Positions 11,401 to 24,051 of a DNA stretch of 64,000 nt are shown here, in pieces. Each line of letters starts with the position of its first letter. The first letter of the stretch is position 1. The notes under the pieces are model-generated. The model worked only from the letters and a program-made list of their open reading frames with translations, had not been told where the DNA came from and made no database searches. The stretch is from Ancylostoma caninum. Lineage: Eukaryota; Nematoda; Chromadorea; Rhabditida; Ancylostomatidae. The stretch spans positions 62,001-126,000 of the forward strand of contig JBAJFG010000457.1 in assembly GCA_037903475.1 (NCBI GenBank), given 5' to 3'. The position numbers and the translations under genes are program-made.

Positions 11401-14400
11401 TGACTTAAAAGCTGGAATATGGTGCACTTGCTTGTTGCTTAGATTGCTTCGAGATTTGCTAGAACAGTAATGAACACGATGATCTCACATGCGAGATTCG
11501 CGACTCTGAGAAAAAGCTTACGGAACGTCCCACTAGCGATTCTCAATGAATTTTTTTTTTCAATTTAAAGAATGGTAGTAGTACTAGGCAATATTTCGTA
11601 TGTTCAGGATCGTAAGGTACGTCTGTCGCTATCAGTCACCTCTACTATCTAGGTACCATCTAGGGGCGGGAGTGGGGGAGGGGGAGGATGGAGTAGCCAG
11701 TAACCGTAGTTTTTCTATTCCATTGAAGGTGTGATCCCTTTGCATGGGAAACCGTAGTACTCATAGAAAAGACCTCTTCGAGTGCTTCACCAATAATAAT
11801 TTGAACTAACAATAACTCCTTAAAGAGATCGTGGATTTTTTGGGTAAAATTCTCATAGCGACTTGCGAGTTCCAGGTAGGACCTATTTTTTAAACGTATT
11901 TACCCGTATATGGTAAGGGAACGAACTTTTCAGATTTGGGCAAATAGGCAACACTTCTATATGAACTTTCACCCTTTTCTTTATCATAAAATTTCTATAA
12001 GACTAACAATTTTATTGAATTCCTCTATAATCTGCTTCAAGGTCAACTGTTTCAACCCAAAGTTCTTCTGCAATTTTTTTCCTAATCACAAACTACATCA
12101 AACCTTTTCCACTCAGGAGCAAGAAGCATGGCGAAGTAAGAGTTTTAGAAAAAGAGGAATAATTAGGAAAAATTGCATAATAACAGCCCTCATCTCTGTA
12201 TTTGAAACGCATGTGCAATCCATACATATTCCAGAAAGCACCATAGGGAACAATGTCAGAAGTCTTCAAATTCTCATTTTGCAGATATGGACGACGACCT
12301 GTTCTGATGTTTTGTTTCTTGATGATGGCCTTTACGGGTACTCTGGCTGCCTTCTCCCCATCTGCAATAGTTTTTGGCGTGTTGCGGTTGATGCAAGGAA
12401 TTTTTTACACAGTGAGGTATTATATACTACTTGAATACTGTTTTCATCTTTTTCGAAAACATACCGCTCAATTCTCTCTCTTCTTAAGGGAGGAGCATTG
12501 GTTGGCTGGGTCTTAGGATACGAGTGCACACCAGTGAAGCTACGATTCTTCACCACAGGTACGATTTCGGAGACAAGCTGCATGTACATATAGTCCGTTC
12601 CAAACGCGACAAAAGTTGAATAACCGTGCGGATAGTTTGCATTCCTCTGCAACTACTGCGCACTTTCCCGCGTTCTTTTCCTCTCTGCTGCCTTCCCAAC
12701 TATCATCCATGGTGGGACGCACTATGTATATCAAAAATTTTTGACACATGAAATTGCCGAGCCAGCGACCTGGGAAAACGAAACATCTAGAACTTCGCTT
12801 CAGAGCGCGCTGCCTTCAGGACACGCTTTAGGGCGTCGAACCATCAGGAATTTCAACACCTGTTGCAAACGTGGAAGTGACTTCTGATTCCAAAGAAAAT
12901 AAGAATAAATGAGTCTCCAGAATGTGCAATTTGGACTTGTTCTATGTAAATACGAAAATGGATGAAGAAACGCTCAATTATCTTCTTTTAATTTCCGTGC
13001 AATCAGGGTTGAAATGGAATTGAATCATAGCTGAATCACCATCAATATACTAGCAAAAGTGTGTATATTGAAAGAAGCAAATTTGGAGTTTTGGCGCCTG
13101 TGATGGTCATCAGATATGGACTACGTTATTGGATCAACGTAGCCCAAGAGTTTCAGTTTATTTTGGAATGGCATGGGTAGCCGGATACTGCCTTGTGACT
13201 CCCATAGCCATGGCGGCACCCAGTTGGCGATGGCTCATCTTCTTCGTCTCCACGCCGCATCTCCTCACTGCCACCTTATGCTACCTGTAGGTTTTTTAAT
13301 CTCAACGTATGAGAGAATTCTTGATGATTCATCCTGGAGATGTTTAGGTTTGTGCCGGAAAGTCTACACTTCTTAGCACTGGAACGGAAGCAACGCTCTG
13401 TAAGAAAATGGCTCGATAAGGCAGCTAGCAACGATGCCGTGATAGCTCAAATTGAACCGGCAACCGTAGTTAGTACCCTGGAAGAGCAACCCGAGTGAGC
13501 ACCGTTTCTAAGACATTGTTGCAAAAGGAAATAGGATAGAACACTATTTCAGGGCTGAAAATCTCTTTGTAGAACTCTGGGCCAATAAGATATTTCTGCT
13601 CTACACCCTTGTACTAGTTTATTTATGGTAAGGAATATCATTTTTTGCTTAACCGTCATCTCATTTCAAATTATCATAAGGGAGCGCCAATCCAGCCCTT
13701 TTATATCTACTACTTTCAAAACACTGCCCATGTACTGAACTACTCTTTCCTGGAATTCTTCAAAATTAAGCCTAAATTTTCCATCAAAGCTGAATATTTC
13801 TGCATTCTTCGGACTAAATAGGGCAAAATCGTTCCTCTCTGTCTTTCATGCACACGAGGACTTCAAGAATCTCGTGAATTTGTGTAAAACGTAGCGGGCT
13901 GTGGTTCTGAAACGAACGGCTGATACGTATATACTTAATTTACATAAATCAAAAATTGTTCAAGTCCTCAAGAATCTTTTTTAGCTTTGTTTTTGACTCT
14001 CTGCTTTAAAATAACGAGGACCACCTGAGTAGAGTTTTGACCGAATCGAATAAAATTCGAATATTTATTCGAATGTTCGAATATTCGAAAATTCGAATAT
14101 TCGAAAATTCGGAGGTTCCGAAAAACTCGAAAGTTCGAAAATTCGGGGGTCCCAAAAAATTCGAAAATTCGAATATTCGAAAATTCGATGGCTCCGCAGT
14201 ATTCGAAAGTTCGAATATTCGAAAATTCGAGGGTCCGGGATTATTCGAAAATTCGAATGTTCGAAAATTTTAGGCCGAAAATTCGAATATTTGGAATTGT
14301 TTTGCTTTGGAACTGTTATTTCAGTTCCAATTTCTCGCTGAAGAACCATTCCGATTGAAACTCCTGTACAATTTCTCATTTCAATCCCAATTTTCCCAAA

Positions 14401-17400
14401 AATCTGCTCATATATTTGCACTCATTCGAAAGCCGCCAACAGCATTTGAAAGCTTTGAAACTGCAATCCTACGAGGTATACGACATTGGCGACGATGATC
14501 TCTCCGGTGAAACCTACGTATGTACTTTTCTAGACACTTGAGAAACCAGCAGTTTCAACTATACTTCTGATTATTCAAGCCTTTCCTCCAGAACTACGTA
14601 TGTAAATGAACTGCAAACTATAATATAAAATTTTACACAGCATTCCTCCTTATATTCAGCTGATTTCCGACTACTGCTTCGTTTAAACTCTTTCTAAGTA
14701 CATCACCGTTAGTTATGGAATTCAAAGTTCACACAAAACCTTGAGATCTATTATTATCCTTTCTGCCCAAACATACTCCGACTTCTTGTCATAGAAGTTC
14801 TGTTGGTTTCAACATTCAACATACAAGCATGCAGTTGAACCCGATGAACAGAAGTATCAATGAGGAACGGGATAACACACAGTGTTTTTTTATCTTGCCA
14901 ACGCTTTTTTGTTGATAGCTGGAAACTCATTCATGATCAAGGTAAACGAACTACTGTACCCAACATTATTTTTACCGCGTCAATACCCCTACATTTACTA
15001 CTATGGCACGTTTTGTTAAACTAAAACACGGAGATATTAAAGCGAAAGCCTTCTCACGGACGAAGAGTTTCATCCCCTTTGCGATCTTTTAATGATGGTT
15101 ACAGACCTCAAGTGACGTTCTTAAGCTTAGAAATTTCAACCTGTTGCAATTTTAAAACCGATAAGGAACCAACTCCACAGCAGCACTCATAGGAAGTTTG
15201 TGAGAAATTCCAAAACGGCAAATGAAACTTACTACCCGAGAAGTTTCATGCCCGTTTTGATTGGCAAACATATCGCCTTGTTCGCCTACATGCATGGGTA
15301 CAAAATGTTTTTACCAAAAGGAATGTTATTCGAATAAATATTCGAACATTCGAATATTCGAAAGTTCGAATATTCAAAAATTCGGTGGTTCGCAAAAATT
15401 CGAAAATTCGAATATTCGAAAATTCGGGGGTCCCCAAAAATTCGAAAATTCGAATATTCGAATATTCGAAAAATATTTTCGAATGTAAAACTTTACACCT
15501 GAGGCTATCCAGCAGACCGCAGTGAAACTTATTTTGGCTTTAATTTAGGGGTCCCGTTAATACGTTTACTCTGATTGGTCTCGCTTTGCTTACAGTGGAA
15601 ATCAATGACGGTGGCCCATCTGCAGCGTCGGGAAAGACGCTGCGCAACCGCACCGCAGACGCGCGCACTGGAATCGGTGTCGCCTGCCGTCGGAGTGCTA
15701 TTTCTAGGGGCTCTTCTTCCCGATTCGGTCGAAAATCCTTAAAACGGGTAGAAAACCTGCTTGAAATAGCATAACAGCAGCAGAAGACATCGGTTCTGGC
15801 GTGCGCGGGGCGGCTGCGCGGCGACCCTTTCAAGGCCGCGGATGGGCCACCGTCATTCACGTCCACTGTAGTTATGGGCTCATGAGCCCGACCCATATTT
15901 AAAGCTTCGCTTCTGTTAAGTATCATTTCTGCCCTTCTTGCCCACACTTTGAGAAATTTTACCAGCTACACCATGTTATGTAAGAGCTGTCGAACAACTG
16001 AGTGAGTGTTGCAGTGTTGCACTGTTATTGAGAAATGAAGGACCTGCATCTCAAAAATGCTCCACCTTCCACACTTCTGTACTCTTCATCTAAAGCTCCT
16101 CACGTTTGAACTGATATGCATATGTACGTACGTACCAGTGGCGGACGCAGAAAATAATTAATAAAAATTATACTAAAAATAATAATAATAATAAACAATT
16201 AAAAATAAACTAATACAAGATTTTTATTTGTATTGTAAAGTAATTTCGAAAATTTGGCGACCCATCTCGGGGGGTGGACGCCCCCCCCCTGCCTCCCCGG
16301 CTGCGTCCGCCACTGGTACGTACATACTAGAACGGCTCATTAGAGGAAGCCTCAAACCAAATGGACCTCAGTCCGCTCAGCCGAGTTAGATTAGCCTTAG
16401 CATTTCCCTTGTAAACAGCTTCATATACAGGAATTGTGATACCTTCATCTACTTCGGCCTTTCCCTCTACAGCACTCACTTTGCGGGCAACATCTATTTG
16501 AATTATTTCCTAGTGGGATTAGTGGAGCTCCCCGCCTACATCCTCTCGCCGATAGCGATGAACAGGTTGGTGTTTTGGCCACTACATATTGTATATTGAA
16601 CGTGAAGAACTAGTTAGTTTATACTATTCAAGGTATGGAAGAAGAATTGTGGTCGCCTCATCGCATTTGGCAGCCGCCGCTATCTTTTTTGCTTTAGTCT
16701 TCAGTCCAGGTATTTATTTTTCAAATTATGTTACCTTTTCTCTGACCTTTTTCCTGTATTCAGAGGATGCCGGAGTGAGGACAGCACTGTGGGCTCTTGG
16801 AAAATTCGCTATCTCATGTTCATTTATGAGCATCTACGTTTATGCGAGTGAAATATTTCCGACCAATATTAGGAACCTCTCGATTGGGTTCTGTGAGATG
16901 ATGTCGCGAGTTGGCGGTATTCTCGCTCCATACGTCGTTGTTCTGGTAAGTGCCTCAGGGATAAGTTAGCAGCATAGGGAGAGAACAGGAAGAGACGAAA
17001 CTGAGATTCTAACCACGGGATCGAAAATTACTTAGATTCTTCAAGAGTGAAATAAATGTTGAGAACTGAAGCGGAGCATTAGAGCGTATAAATCTCCTTC
17101 GGAACACAGCGGCTTTGTACCGCACTTTCCTCTTAAAATGAGTTTTCGGCGATGTCACGACACGAGAACAAGAATGACTTCCTCTCGAAAACAATCATTC
17201 CCCGTAACTTTACTCTAGTATGACGCATAGAGAATGCTTGCCTACTACATACGTATGTTTATGTTTCTGTTTTATGTACATGTGGCGTGCAGCAGAAATC
17301 TTGGCGCCTTTATTTGTTTGTTTATTTATTATCTATCAGATATATACATGGTGCTCCGGACACCAACAGAGTAGTATAGGCAAGATTGAGAACATCTGAA

Positions 17401-18907
17401 AATCAAAATTTGCTCGAAAATGACTAAGCTATTAAGGTGTGAAACTATGGATGCGCTTTCGTGTGGAACAAAATTTCTTCTCAAGTACAGCTACTCTCAA
17501 CTACCCTTCCTCATCCTCCACGCACGAAATGAGCCTCCTTATTGAAGATCGAAAGCGACGCTTACTCGACCCCTACTTTTTTCGCGGATTTTGCATTTTT
17601 TTCTTTGCGAGGAAGCTTCCTAGCCAGAATCGAGTGGTGGTCGTGGTGACACTTGGCCGTAGCGTCTGAGATAGGACTTTCCATCTTATTTCTCCGGTTT
17701 TTTTTTTGTTGGTTAATTTTTTTCGCCTTTCGATGGGTCTGGTCGTGAATATTTCCTAGTAGTCGTTGTTTTGACAAGGTGATGATGACGTGGTCGGCCT
17801 GCGTGGTCCAAAAGATGTAGATGGAGATATTCAGCAACCGCTTTTATGAAATTTTGCCCCTCTCTTCAGCTCAATCCTCTCATATTTTACCATGAAGACA
17901 ACGTCTTCTTCAGTATGTGGGTAACCATGTTTGCAGCCGGGTAACGTTGCTCTCTTTTGCTGCACTGCAGCGATTATTTGCAAGTGCTTTCGTAATATGC
18001 CCCTCTCTTAATCGGTAGTAAACTTATTCCGAGAAACTTATTATTTAAGGTACTAAATAGAAAAATTTGATTAATGGCGGCTTACACCACAACCGCGTGA
18101 CTTCACCTGGCGGAAATGCGCATATGTCTCCAGTAACCCTTTGATAGAGATGAAAAAGTGTGCGCGCTTTTATAGTTCCGCACCCTAATAACTTGAAGTA
18201 CAGCACTATAGCATTATAGAAACTACCACATTCGCCGAACACACATGAAACATGAGGTGGGTCTCCATTCTTTGTCTAGCTCCTCTAATCAAATATCTCT
18301 GACTTTTCCCAGGGTTTTATATTCCCTGAATCTGCCCAATGGAAAGTGGTAGGAGCGTACTTTTCGTACCTTGGAAAAAATATCCTCCAAAAGGAAATCT
18401 GTCCAAACTAGATTCATGAAAACCCTTTTTCAAACTACATATTTTGAGGAGCGCATGGGGCGGAGCAAAACATAAGCTCCGAAATTTTCGCATGGTTAGC
18501 TTCTACCGAACCTGTTACAAATTTGTAAGAAATTTGCACATGTACAAATTGAAGCGGAGATTTGAGAGTAGTAACGTCCAAGACAACTACACTTTCTTTA
18601 GTTTCATGCATTCCTCAAGAACATAATGTTATAGAATGAAAATTAATTGAAAGTAAGCAAAATACGCCTCCCGGGCCATTTCATGCTATCTTCCAGGAAG
18701 CAGCTTTATTTTTAAAAAAAAAAGTATTAATGTAGACTAACTTTATATTTAACATTGTCCTCGTTGCAGGGTCGGATATCCCCCATCCTGCCGATGCTGG
18801 TGCTATCACTGATATCACTGATAGGAGGCGTGTTGTCGTTTATACTGCCCGAGACGCTCAACCGTCAACTTCCATCCACAATAAGGGAATCCTCTCAGCG
18901 ACAATGA
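5410..18907 (+). CDS. SLC22-type organic ion transporter, MFS (transporter 1)
   Basis: Twelve exons join in one frame with consistent phases: 5410-5521, 6502-6641, 6696-6799, 12285-12411, 12489-12558, 13157-13286, 13348-13494, 13553-13627, 16431-16565, 16633-16709, 16764-16945, 18770-18907 (478 aa). The product is a plasma-membrane-type 12-helix carrier. Seen: a hydrophobic helix at about residues 41-63, the MFS loop 2-3 motif ADRYGRRP (split by intron 3, about 117-124), VPESLHFL (about 230-237, the place of SLC22 PESPRWL), ELPAYIL, a second RYGRR motif at about 347-351, FPTNIRN (404-410) followed by MMSRVGGILAPY, and LPETLNRQLP (459-468). These are hallmarks of organic cation/anion transporters (SLC22); the substrate cannot be told. 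The start is the ATG directly behind the acceptor ctttcag; exon 1 ends PGEILNRLG, like PEDVLDKLG in transporter 2. The extracellular loop after helix 1 is short for SLC22. Intron 3 is 5.5 kb and full of repeats. Exon 1 is the least certain exon. Confidence 0.85.
7717..8085. repeat. Pair of 59-bp direct repeats
   Basis: The segment starting ttattccttaccagtttagc at 7717-7775 recurs at 8027-8085 with a single difference (gcagaac versus gcacaac). The two units are separated by about 250 bp. No terminal TG..CA or coding content suggests an LTR; the origin is unknown. Confidence 0.8.
10050..10305. mobile_element. hAT-like MITE, copy 1
   Basis: 256 bp with inverted ends CAGTGGCGGACGCAGAA and GGCGTCCGCCACTG. 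The flanking octamers cagtgcag and cagtacgg agree at six of eight bases, as a decayed 8-bp target duplication. The interior is AT-rich with G- and C-runs next to the ends. Same family as 16136-16315 and 26462-26981. Confidence 0.75.
12603..12712 (+). repeat. ~110-bp dispersed repeat
   Basis: Begins aaaagttgaataaccgtgcg and ends cccaactatcatcc, matching the copy at 38107 (gttgagtaaccgtgcggat, pyrimidine-rich centre with ttcttttcctctctgctg). It lies just downstream of exon 5 of transporter 1. Confidence 0.5.
14040..14290. repeat. Palindromic TTCGAA minisatellite array A
   Basis: About 250 bp of TTCGAAAATTCGAATATTCG-type units, interrupted at regular intervals by short GC blocks (ggaggttccg, gggggtccc, gatggctccg, gagggtccgg) that give a higher-order period of roughly 45-50 bp. 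It lies in intron 8 of transporter 1 and produces spurious open frames rich in KFENSNIRKF on both strands. Confidence 0.85.
15327..15485. repeat. Palindromic TTCGAA minisatellite array B
   Basis: A second, shorter array of the same unit (attcgaataaatattcgaac at its left edge, then ggtggttcgc and gggggtcccc blocks), 1.04 kb downstream of array A in the same intron and in the same orientation. Confidence 0.85.
15593..15868. mobile_element. TA-flanked MITE with long inverted ends
   Basis: 276 bp between TA dinucleotides. The left end reads CAGTGGAAATCAATGACGGT and continues with ggcccatc; the right end is its inverted match with a few changes (gatgggccaccgtcattcac then gtccactg). The interior is GC-rich (cgctgcgcaaccgc). 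Tc1/mariner-type by its TA target. In intron 8 of transporter 1. Confidence 0.7.
16136..16315. mobile_element. hAT-like MITE, copy 2, with perfect 8-bp target duplication
   Basis: 180 bp, ends CAGTGGCGGACGCAGAA and CTGCGTCCGCCACTG, flanked on both sides by GTACGTAC (16128-16135 and 16316-16323). The 8-bp duplication and CAG..CTG ends identify it as hAT-type. It has no coding capacity. It lies 115 bp before exon 9 of transporter 1. Confidence 0.85.
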
Positions 18908-18982
18908 TGACGGAGTGTACCTTTGGAAAATGTAAAAAGCTACCAGTAACGTTGCCTGTTGTGCTGGGTGCCGGATTCGCAT

Positions 18983-18988
18983 AATAAA
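18983..18988 (+). terminator. Poly(A) signal of transporter 1
   Basis: A canonical AATAAA lies 76 bp behind the TGA stop of transporter 1. It is the first such hexamer downstream. Confidence 0.6.
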
Positions 18989-21629
18989 ACTTTGTTCGAG
19001 CAGTGCGAAATGCTTTGTTGTCACTTCATAATCGTCGTTGTTGAGAAGATAGTGAGTCTGAAATCGATAGCACAGGCACCACGCAGCAGTGGTGTGGTGC
19101 CGAACTCGCAGATAATTTCTCTGATTTTTGAGAGATGGCGCGGGAACAACTGCCTTTGTCGCCGGGCCACTTCGACCCTCCTCAGTCGTTGCCTCTCACG
19201 AGGATCTGGTCCCGTATTCGCAAAAATTTCTGACCTGCTGAATATGTATACATGAAGCCGTTCTTTCTTATCTTTTAAACTTCGCATTGTCACATTTTCT
19301 CTTTGAGCGCAAGAGCCCTTCTACACTGAAGGATTTCACGACGCCGGCATCTCTGGACTCCTGCCAGGATTAGCTGTTATCCTCGATCTTCGCTCTGCCA
19401 TCGAGTCCCCTCCAGTCCACGCAGCGAAGTTAACGCCTGAGGCGGCCCCGTCTGCTCTTTGGACCCCAGCACTTCCTGCTCGGCCTTTTTTTTTCTCCTC
19501 AGAGCGACAGATCTTAGGATTGCGGCCTCGAGCAAGTGGGTGTCGTTCTCAAAACATTATGGATATGTGTTGACATTTTGTTGCTTTCTGCCGCTTTTCC
19601 TGCTGAGTGCCAATTGTTTAGTGGGAATGCTAGCATAGCTTATTCCTTCTCGTTCCTATTCTGATAATAGAGTTGAGACACATGTGAGGAAATAAGTCAA
19701 AGTTTTCCTTTTATCTTTGACGATTTCCTTTATTGTTATCTTTACTTCGGAAAAAATTGCTGTTGAACTGTCCTTGCCAAGATTATTTCAGCTTCGTGTT
19801 GTATGGTCCACTTTGAGCACAGGCCGTGATTTGTATTAGTCTCTCATTGAAGGGCTATTATTTATTTTTATTTTTATATTTTATTAAAAGTTCCGACGCA
19901 GTCGTCTTCGTGGGAGCCTGGAAAAGTCAAAGACAAGCATTATTTACCTCCCCCCCCCCAAACACCTCATCACCTCCACAAAACCAAACCTAATCTACCA
20001 AGCTGGATCAGACTAAAACAGTACCAAAGGTGACGATGGTCGTGATGCTCACCAGGACGGCCCCAATGCTGGAAAAATAGCGGACCATCTATTGAGAAAA
20101 GTGCCCGCTCAAGGTATTTAACCACCCTACGAACACGCCAACTTAGATCAGAACCAGCATAAGTTCTGATACGAAGTGAATTCATTCGCTCTAGCAGCGC
20201 ACTCCTCTTTTCTGTTCTTTTTTGGTCGTTTGAATGTAATCCAAAATGCTTCCAACGTTTTGCGAGCCATGACTCCGGATCACGCGAGAATACGGAGACT
20301 CTTACCTCAAACAGGGAATAGTTGTGGCGTAATACTAGGTGGGTTAATAATGGCGTGCAAAGTTTAGATTTATTGAGTCCCTCTATATGTTTGGCTCGCC
20401 TTATACACCTTGTCTATTCTGGAGTTCACGCTTTTCGTATTTCCGGATAGGCCAACCAAGAAAGAAAGATGTCAAACTGCTGAACAAGCCGGAGTATGAC
20501 CCCCACCAGCCAGTCAAAACATTTCAACAACCAAAAAAATTTATTTATTTATTTATTTACTTGATATACTCTAGGTGCGCACTTAACGGATGTAATTAAG
20601 AGAATACTAAGAGAAAACAGAAAGAAGGTTAAGAACAACACACTCGTGACCTAGTATAACAACCAAAGAGAACAAAAAAAAGACGAAAAAACTGATTCCT
20701 GGCGTTTCTTTGAATACAAAGACAAGAGAGCATCAAAGATCGAAATGTCTGAGGTGCTCTTGGATTTATGAGATGACAACATTCTGATTTGATTTATATG
20801 GTTGATGGAAGAAGGGCTTACAGAGTTCAAAAGCATATCATTGCTATCTATTCTACGTTACATTCCTTTTTGAGAAAAAAAAGCAAGGGTAATAAGACTA
20901 ATCAAAGCTTGGTGTTGCTCTCTGAGAAGTGCTGTAATATTACCCGATACCCAGATTCAAAAAAAATACAAGGAAGTAGAGTACTTTGCCCCATTTTGGA
21001 ATTTCATATCTAAACCGTTACATTAAAGTCGCTCAGACGTCGGTTTTTCTTTCATCTTGATATAATAGCAACAAATGACCGGTATCGTTAGCAAATAAAA
21101 GACGTAACGCCAGGATAAAATTCCTCACACGATGCCTACATACATCGATCACATGCCGTTGGTCCGACCACAGCAGCAAACAAGCAATGTTTTGAGCTGC
21201 AACTGTCTAACTCTTTCGTTTCGTCACCTCGAGTCCACAAGCCCATTTCTGCCACTGAGCGCTCCTTTTCCAATCTGCATCTGTTTATTTTGCTTTGAAA
21301 AGCGATCATTTTCCATGCACTGGCGTTCAAGCGACATCCATTGTTGTCGTTGAAACCTTCTTATCTCTACGAATGAAAGCAGAACACTTCCTGGATTCAC
21401 GTGAAAGTCCTGCTGTTGATTTTGCTTTAAATTCATCTTCTGTTCTTCTGACGGTCGAGTTAAATCTATGCATTTCAGCACAAAACTCTCTCATTCTGAG
21501 CAGTTTTTCGTTAATTCTTCACTATAGTTCTGTGGTTATTATAATAAGTACTTGAGATGCTTCTATCCTACAAATTTTAAAAACTCATAGAGGGTTTGTA
21601 GAGTATCACCTTTTCCACACCAAATCCTA

Positions 21630-22740
21630 CAGGGTGCGCACGAATTATTGGCGTGTGGTTTTTTGAATCCCAGTCAGGAAGGATTGAGCTAAATCACAAG
21701 CCTTGTTGCAGGTGTCCCTCCTTGGTTCATCTCTACCGTAGATATTAGCCGGGTTCCCAAATGACCTTCTCCTGTGCCTATATAGGCTTCAGAAAATCTC
21801 CTGGTCTAACCGCTGGTGACACGGAGTCGGTGACAGCGCCCCTGTTTCCAAGATTTTCTGAAGTAGACTTTAGAAGAGTCCGACCATACATGTATGATAG
21901 GTCACGGCTAAGTCTCAACTACAGTGCGGTCACCGTTGAATGGATTGAATGGAGCACCAAATGACTACCGTGGGGCATCTAACAGACCGTTTTTGTTATT
22001 TTTTGCGAACTCAGGACTCATAATCAGTAGTAATAGCAAATGTAGTGAATGTTTTGAAACTGTGAAAGACTCTCAATTCTATAGATAGAAAGGGGCTTTT
22101 GCAAACTCATCCGTCCTCAGTTTGCAAGGCAAAATTTGTCCAAAAGTGGTTTCACGGATGATTTCCTTGAGTTTTGGCTTGAAGAGATGGTCTACATACC
22201 CTGGTAACGGTGCAGCACGAACGCAGCCCGAACGGCGTAATGGTTCGGTTAGAAAAGCCAGCAGCAACAATTCCCAGTTGCTGCCATCCTCGCTTTGATT
22301 GCTGCTCAAGGTGTCGGCCTTTTGGCAGCAATTGCTGAAAGACAGCCGCCGTTCGGGCTGTTTTTTCACGCCGTTCGGGCTGCGTTCGTGCTGCACAGTT
22401 ATCGGAGTAGCTCACTTCGTTTGCAGTCCCATGAGCTTCGCTTTGGATATGTTAGTGGGTAAGGTATCTCCACTTAATAGATTGGAACAGACTGGTTTAA
22501 AATCATCTCAGAAGAATCTTGAAAAAATCTTGTGAAATAATACCTGCGTGTGAAGGAAGGTGTGGGCTGAAAGCTTCCCCAAGTCTCCACAGGCCAGCAA
22601 CGAGATCACTCGGCACGCTTGCTGTTGTTTACGATGGATATTGCTCCAGCAAACATATTCACAACACGGCCTATGAATTTGGTCAATCGTCGCTGATTAG
22701 GGCTCAAAAAACCACGCGCCAATAATTTGTGCGCAACCTG
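21630..22740. mobile_element. 1.1-kb TA-flanked TIR element (Tc1/mariner type), non-autonomous
   Basis: Flanked by TA on both sides. The left end CAGGGTGCGCACGAATTATT continues ggcgtgtggttttttga, and the right end is its inverted copy with few changes (ttgtgcgcaacctg). The terminal repeat is about 38 bp. The interior has only short unrelated frames and a 28-bp perfect palindrome pair (22211-22238 with 22369-22396). Confidence 0.75.
22211..22396. repeat. Internal stem-loop of the 21.6-kb element
   Basis: Two perfect 28-bp inverted arms at 22211-22238 and 22369-22396 (tgcagcacgaacgcagcccg at the left) enclose about 130 bp. The arm motif cgttcgggctg also occurs once more just inside the right arm. 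Confidence 0.8.
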
Positions 22741-24051
22741 TAATTGCAAATGAATTTCACTTACGGTTCAGAAAATGTTCCCCTTTGCTCTCTTGCAGGG
22801 TCTAAGTAGCAGTTTACAAACGAGACTGCCAATCTTTCTCTTTCAGCTTGGTTTTTTTCTCTTTTTGACACAGTGTTTATAATGCCAACAACCCCGCTCC
22901 CTGAAAATAAACAAAAAGTGCTACATCATTTCCCCGAAACTACCATAACAGTTGTCCTGCAGCCATGGAAACGTTAGATTATTTGCTGATTGTTTGAGAA
23001 GACTGTGGCACTCTCATACTCGGGGCTACTCTATCAATTTTCCCCAGGAAAGTACAGGGCAACGAGAATCGATACTCGACATCCCACAAAATCTGACTTA
23101 TTGAAATACATTTGAGAGTTTCAGCCGTTCAGAACTGTGTTAAGGCCAGTTATTGCTCAGTGATCTCAGTTATTGTTTATCGATCCAGAACATATGAGTA
23201 CATTGAGTTTTCTTGTATCCATCATCGACATTTTTACGCTAATGGTTAAGAGAGCAGTGCGAAATGCTGGTAGATGACGTTTGCCAAAAATGTTGCCTGT
23301 GAACCTTGCTTGCCACTGTTCTTTGGTGACTCAATTCAACGTTGACTCCTTAAATTTGCCTTTATTTTCACATTTCCCTGCCAGCCAGTGTAAAAAATAC
23401 ATGCATGCAGTATGTCATCATTATTCTCACTGTTAGGAATTGTGGCTTTTTTTGCTGTTTGGTTCAGCAAATAAGGCTACGCTACGTATACCTCTGAGAC
23501 AGCGCATGGAAGGGTTTCCTTTCACAGTGCAACGACCCCTCCCAGAAAAAGAATATTTGTTGCTTTCGCTAGACTGTAGTTGTTATGTACATGTTCATCG
23601 CCCACCTTCCTGGGCTACAAAAATTCGGATATCTTTCACGTAAAATGATAGATATTCGAACAGTATTCAATTATTCATTAGTTAGCTAGTTGAGTCAGCC
23701 TAGCCATTAGGTGAGGGATTGCCAAGATGATTGGTTTCACTTCCTTCCCATCTCAGAACCCACATAATTGATGAGCTACAGTTTTCTAGGTGTCTTGCAT
23801 CTGCAAGGGTGTTCCAAAAAGTACAAGTAAACTGTACCGTTTCAACTATATAATCCGACAGTGTATGGCACTTGCTGGAGATTTGCAGTGAACTACTCAT
23901 ATCAATGCACTTAACCCTTAATTCTCCTTCAAACTTCTTAAATGAGTGTTTTTGGTTGCTCTTAGCTGATAATACAACGTCTCACATGTTAGTCACAAGC
24001 GTCTTCGCTTTCCTGCTCTTGAAAACAAAATGAGTTTCTTCTTCAGAATTG

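Larger units (their letters stand above)
6800..12284 (+). other. Intron 3 of transporter 1 (5.5 kb)
   Basis: This intron splits the MFS motif A codon (AG|A). It contains a 59-bp direct repeat (7717-7775 and 8027-8085), a hAT-like MITE (10050-10305), a lone right-end-like sequence ggccaccctgta at about 8292, and otherwise unassigned AT-rich DNA. No convincing exon was found in it; the exons on either side match transporter 2 in length and phase, so none is needed. Confidence 0.7.

Noticed and set aside
14037..14421. Frames with repeated KFENSNIRKF / RIFEYSNFRI
   Set aside because: They are translations of the palindromic TTCGAA minisatellite and lie in an intron; both strands are open for the same reason.
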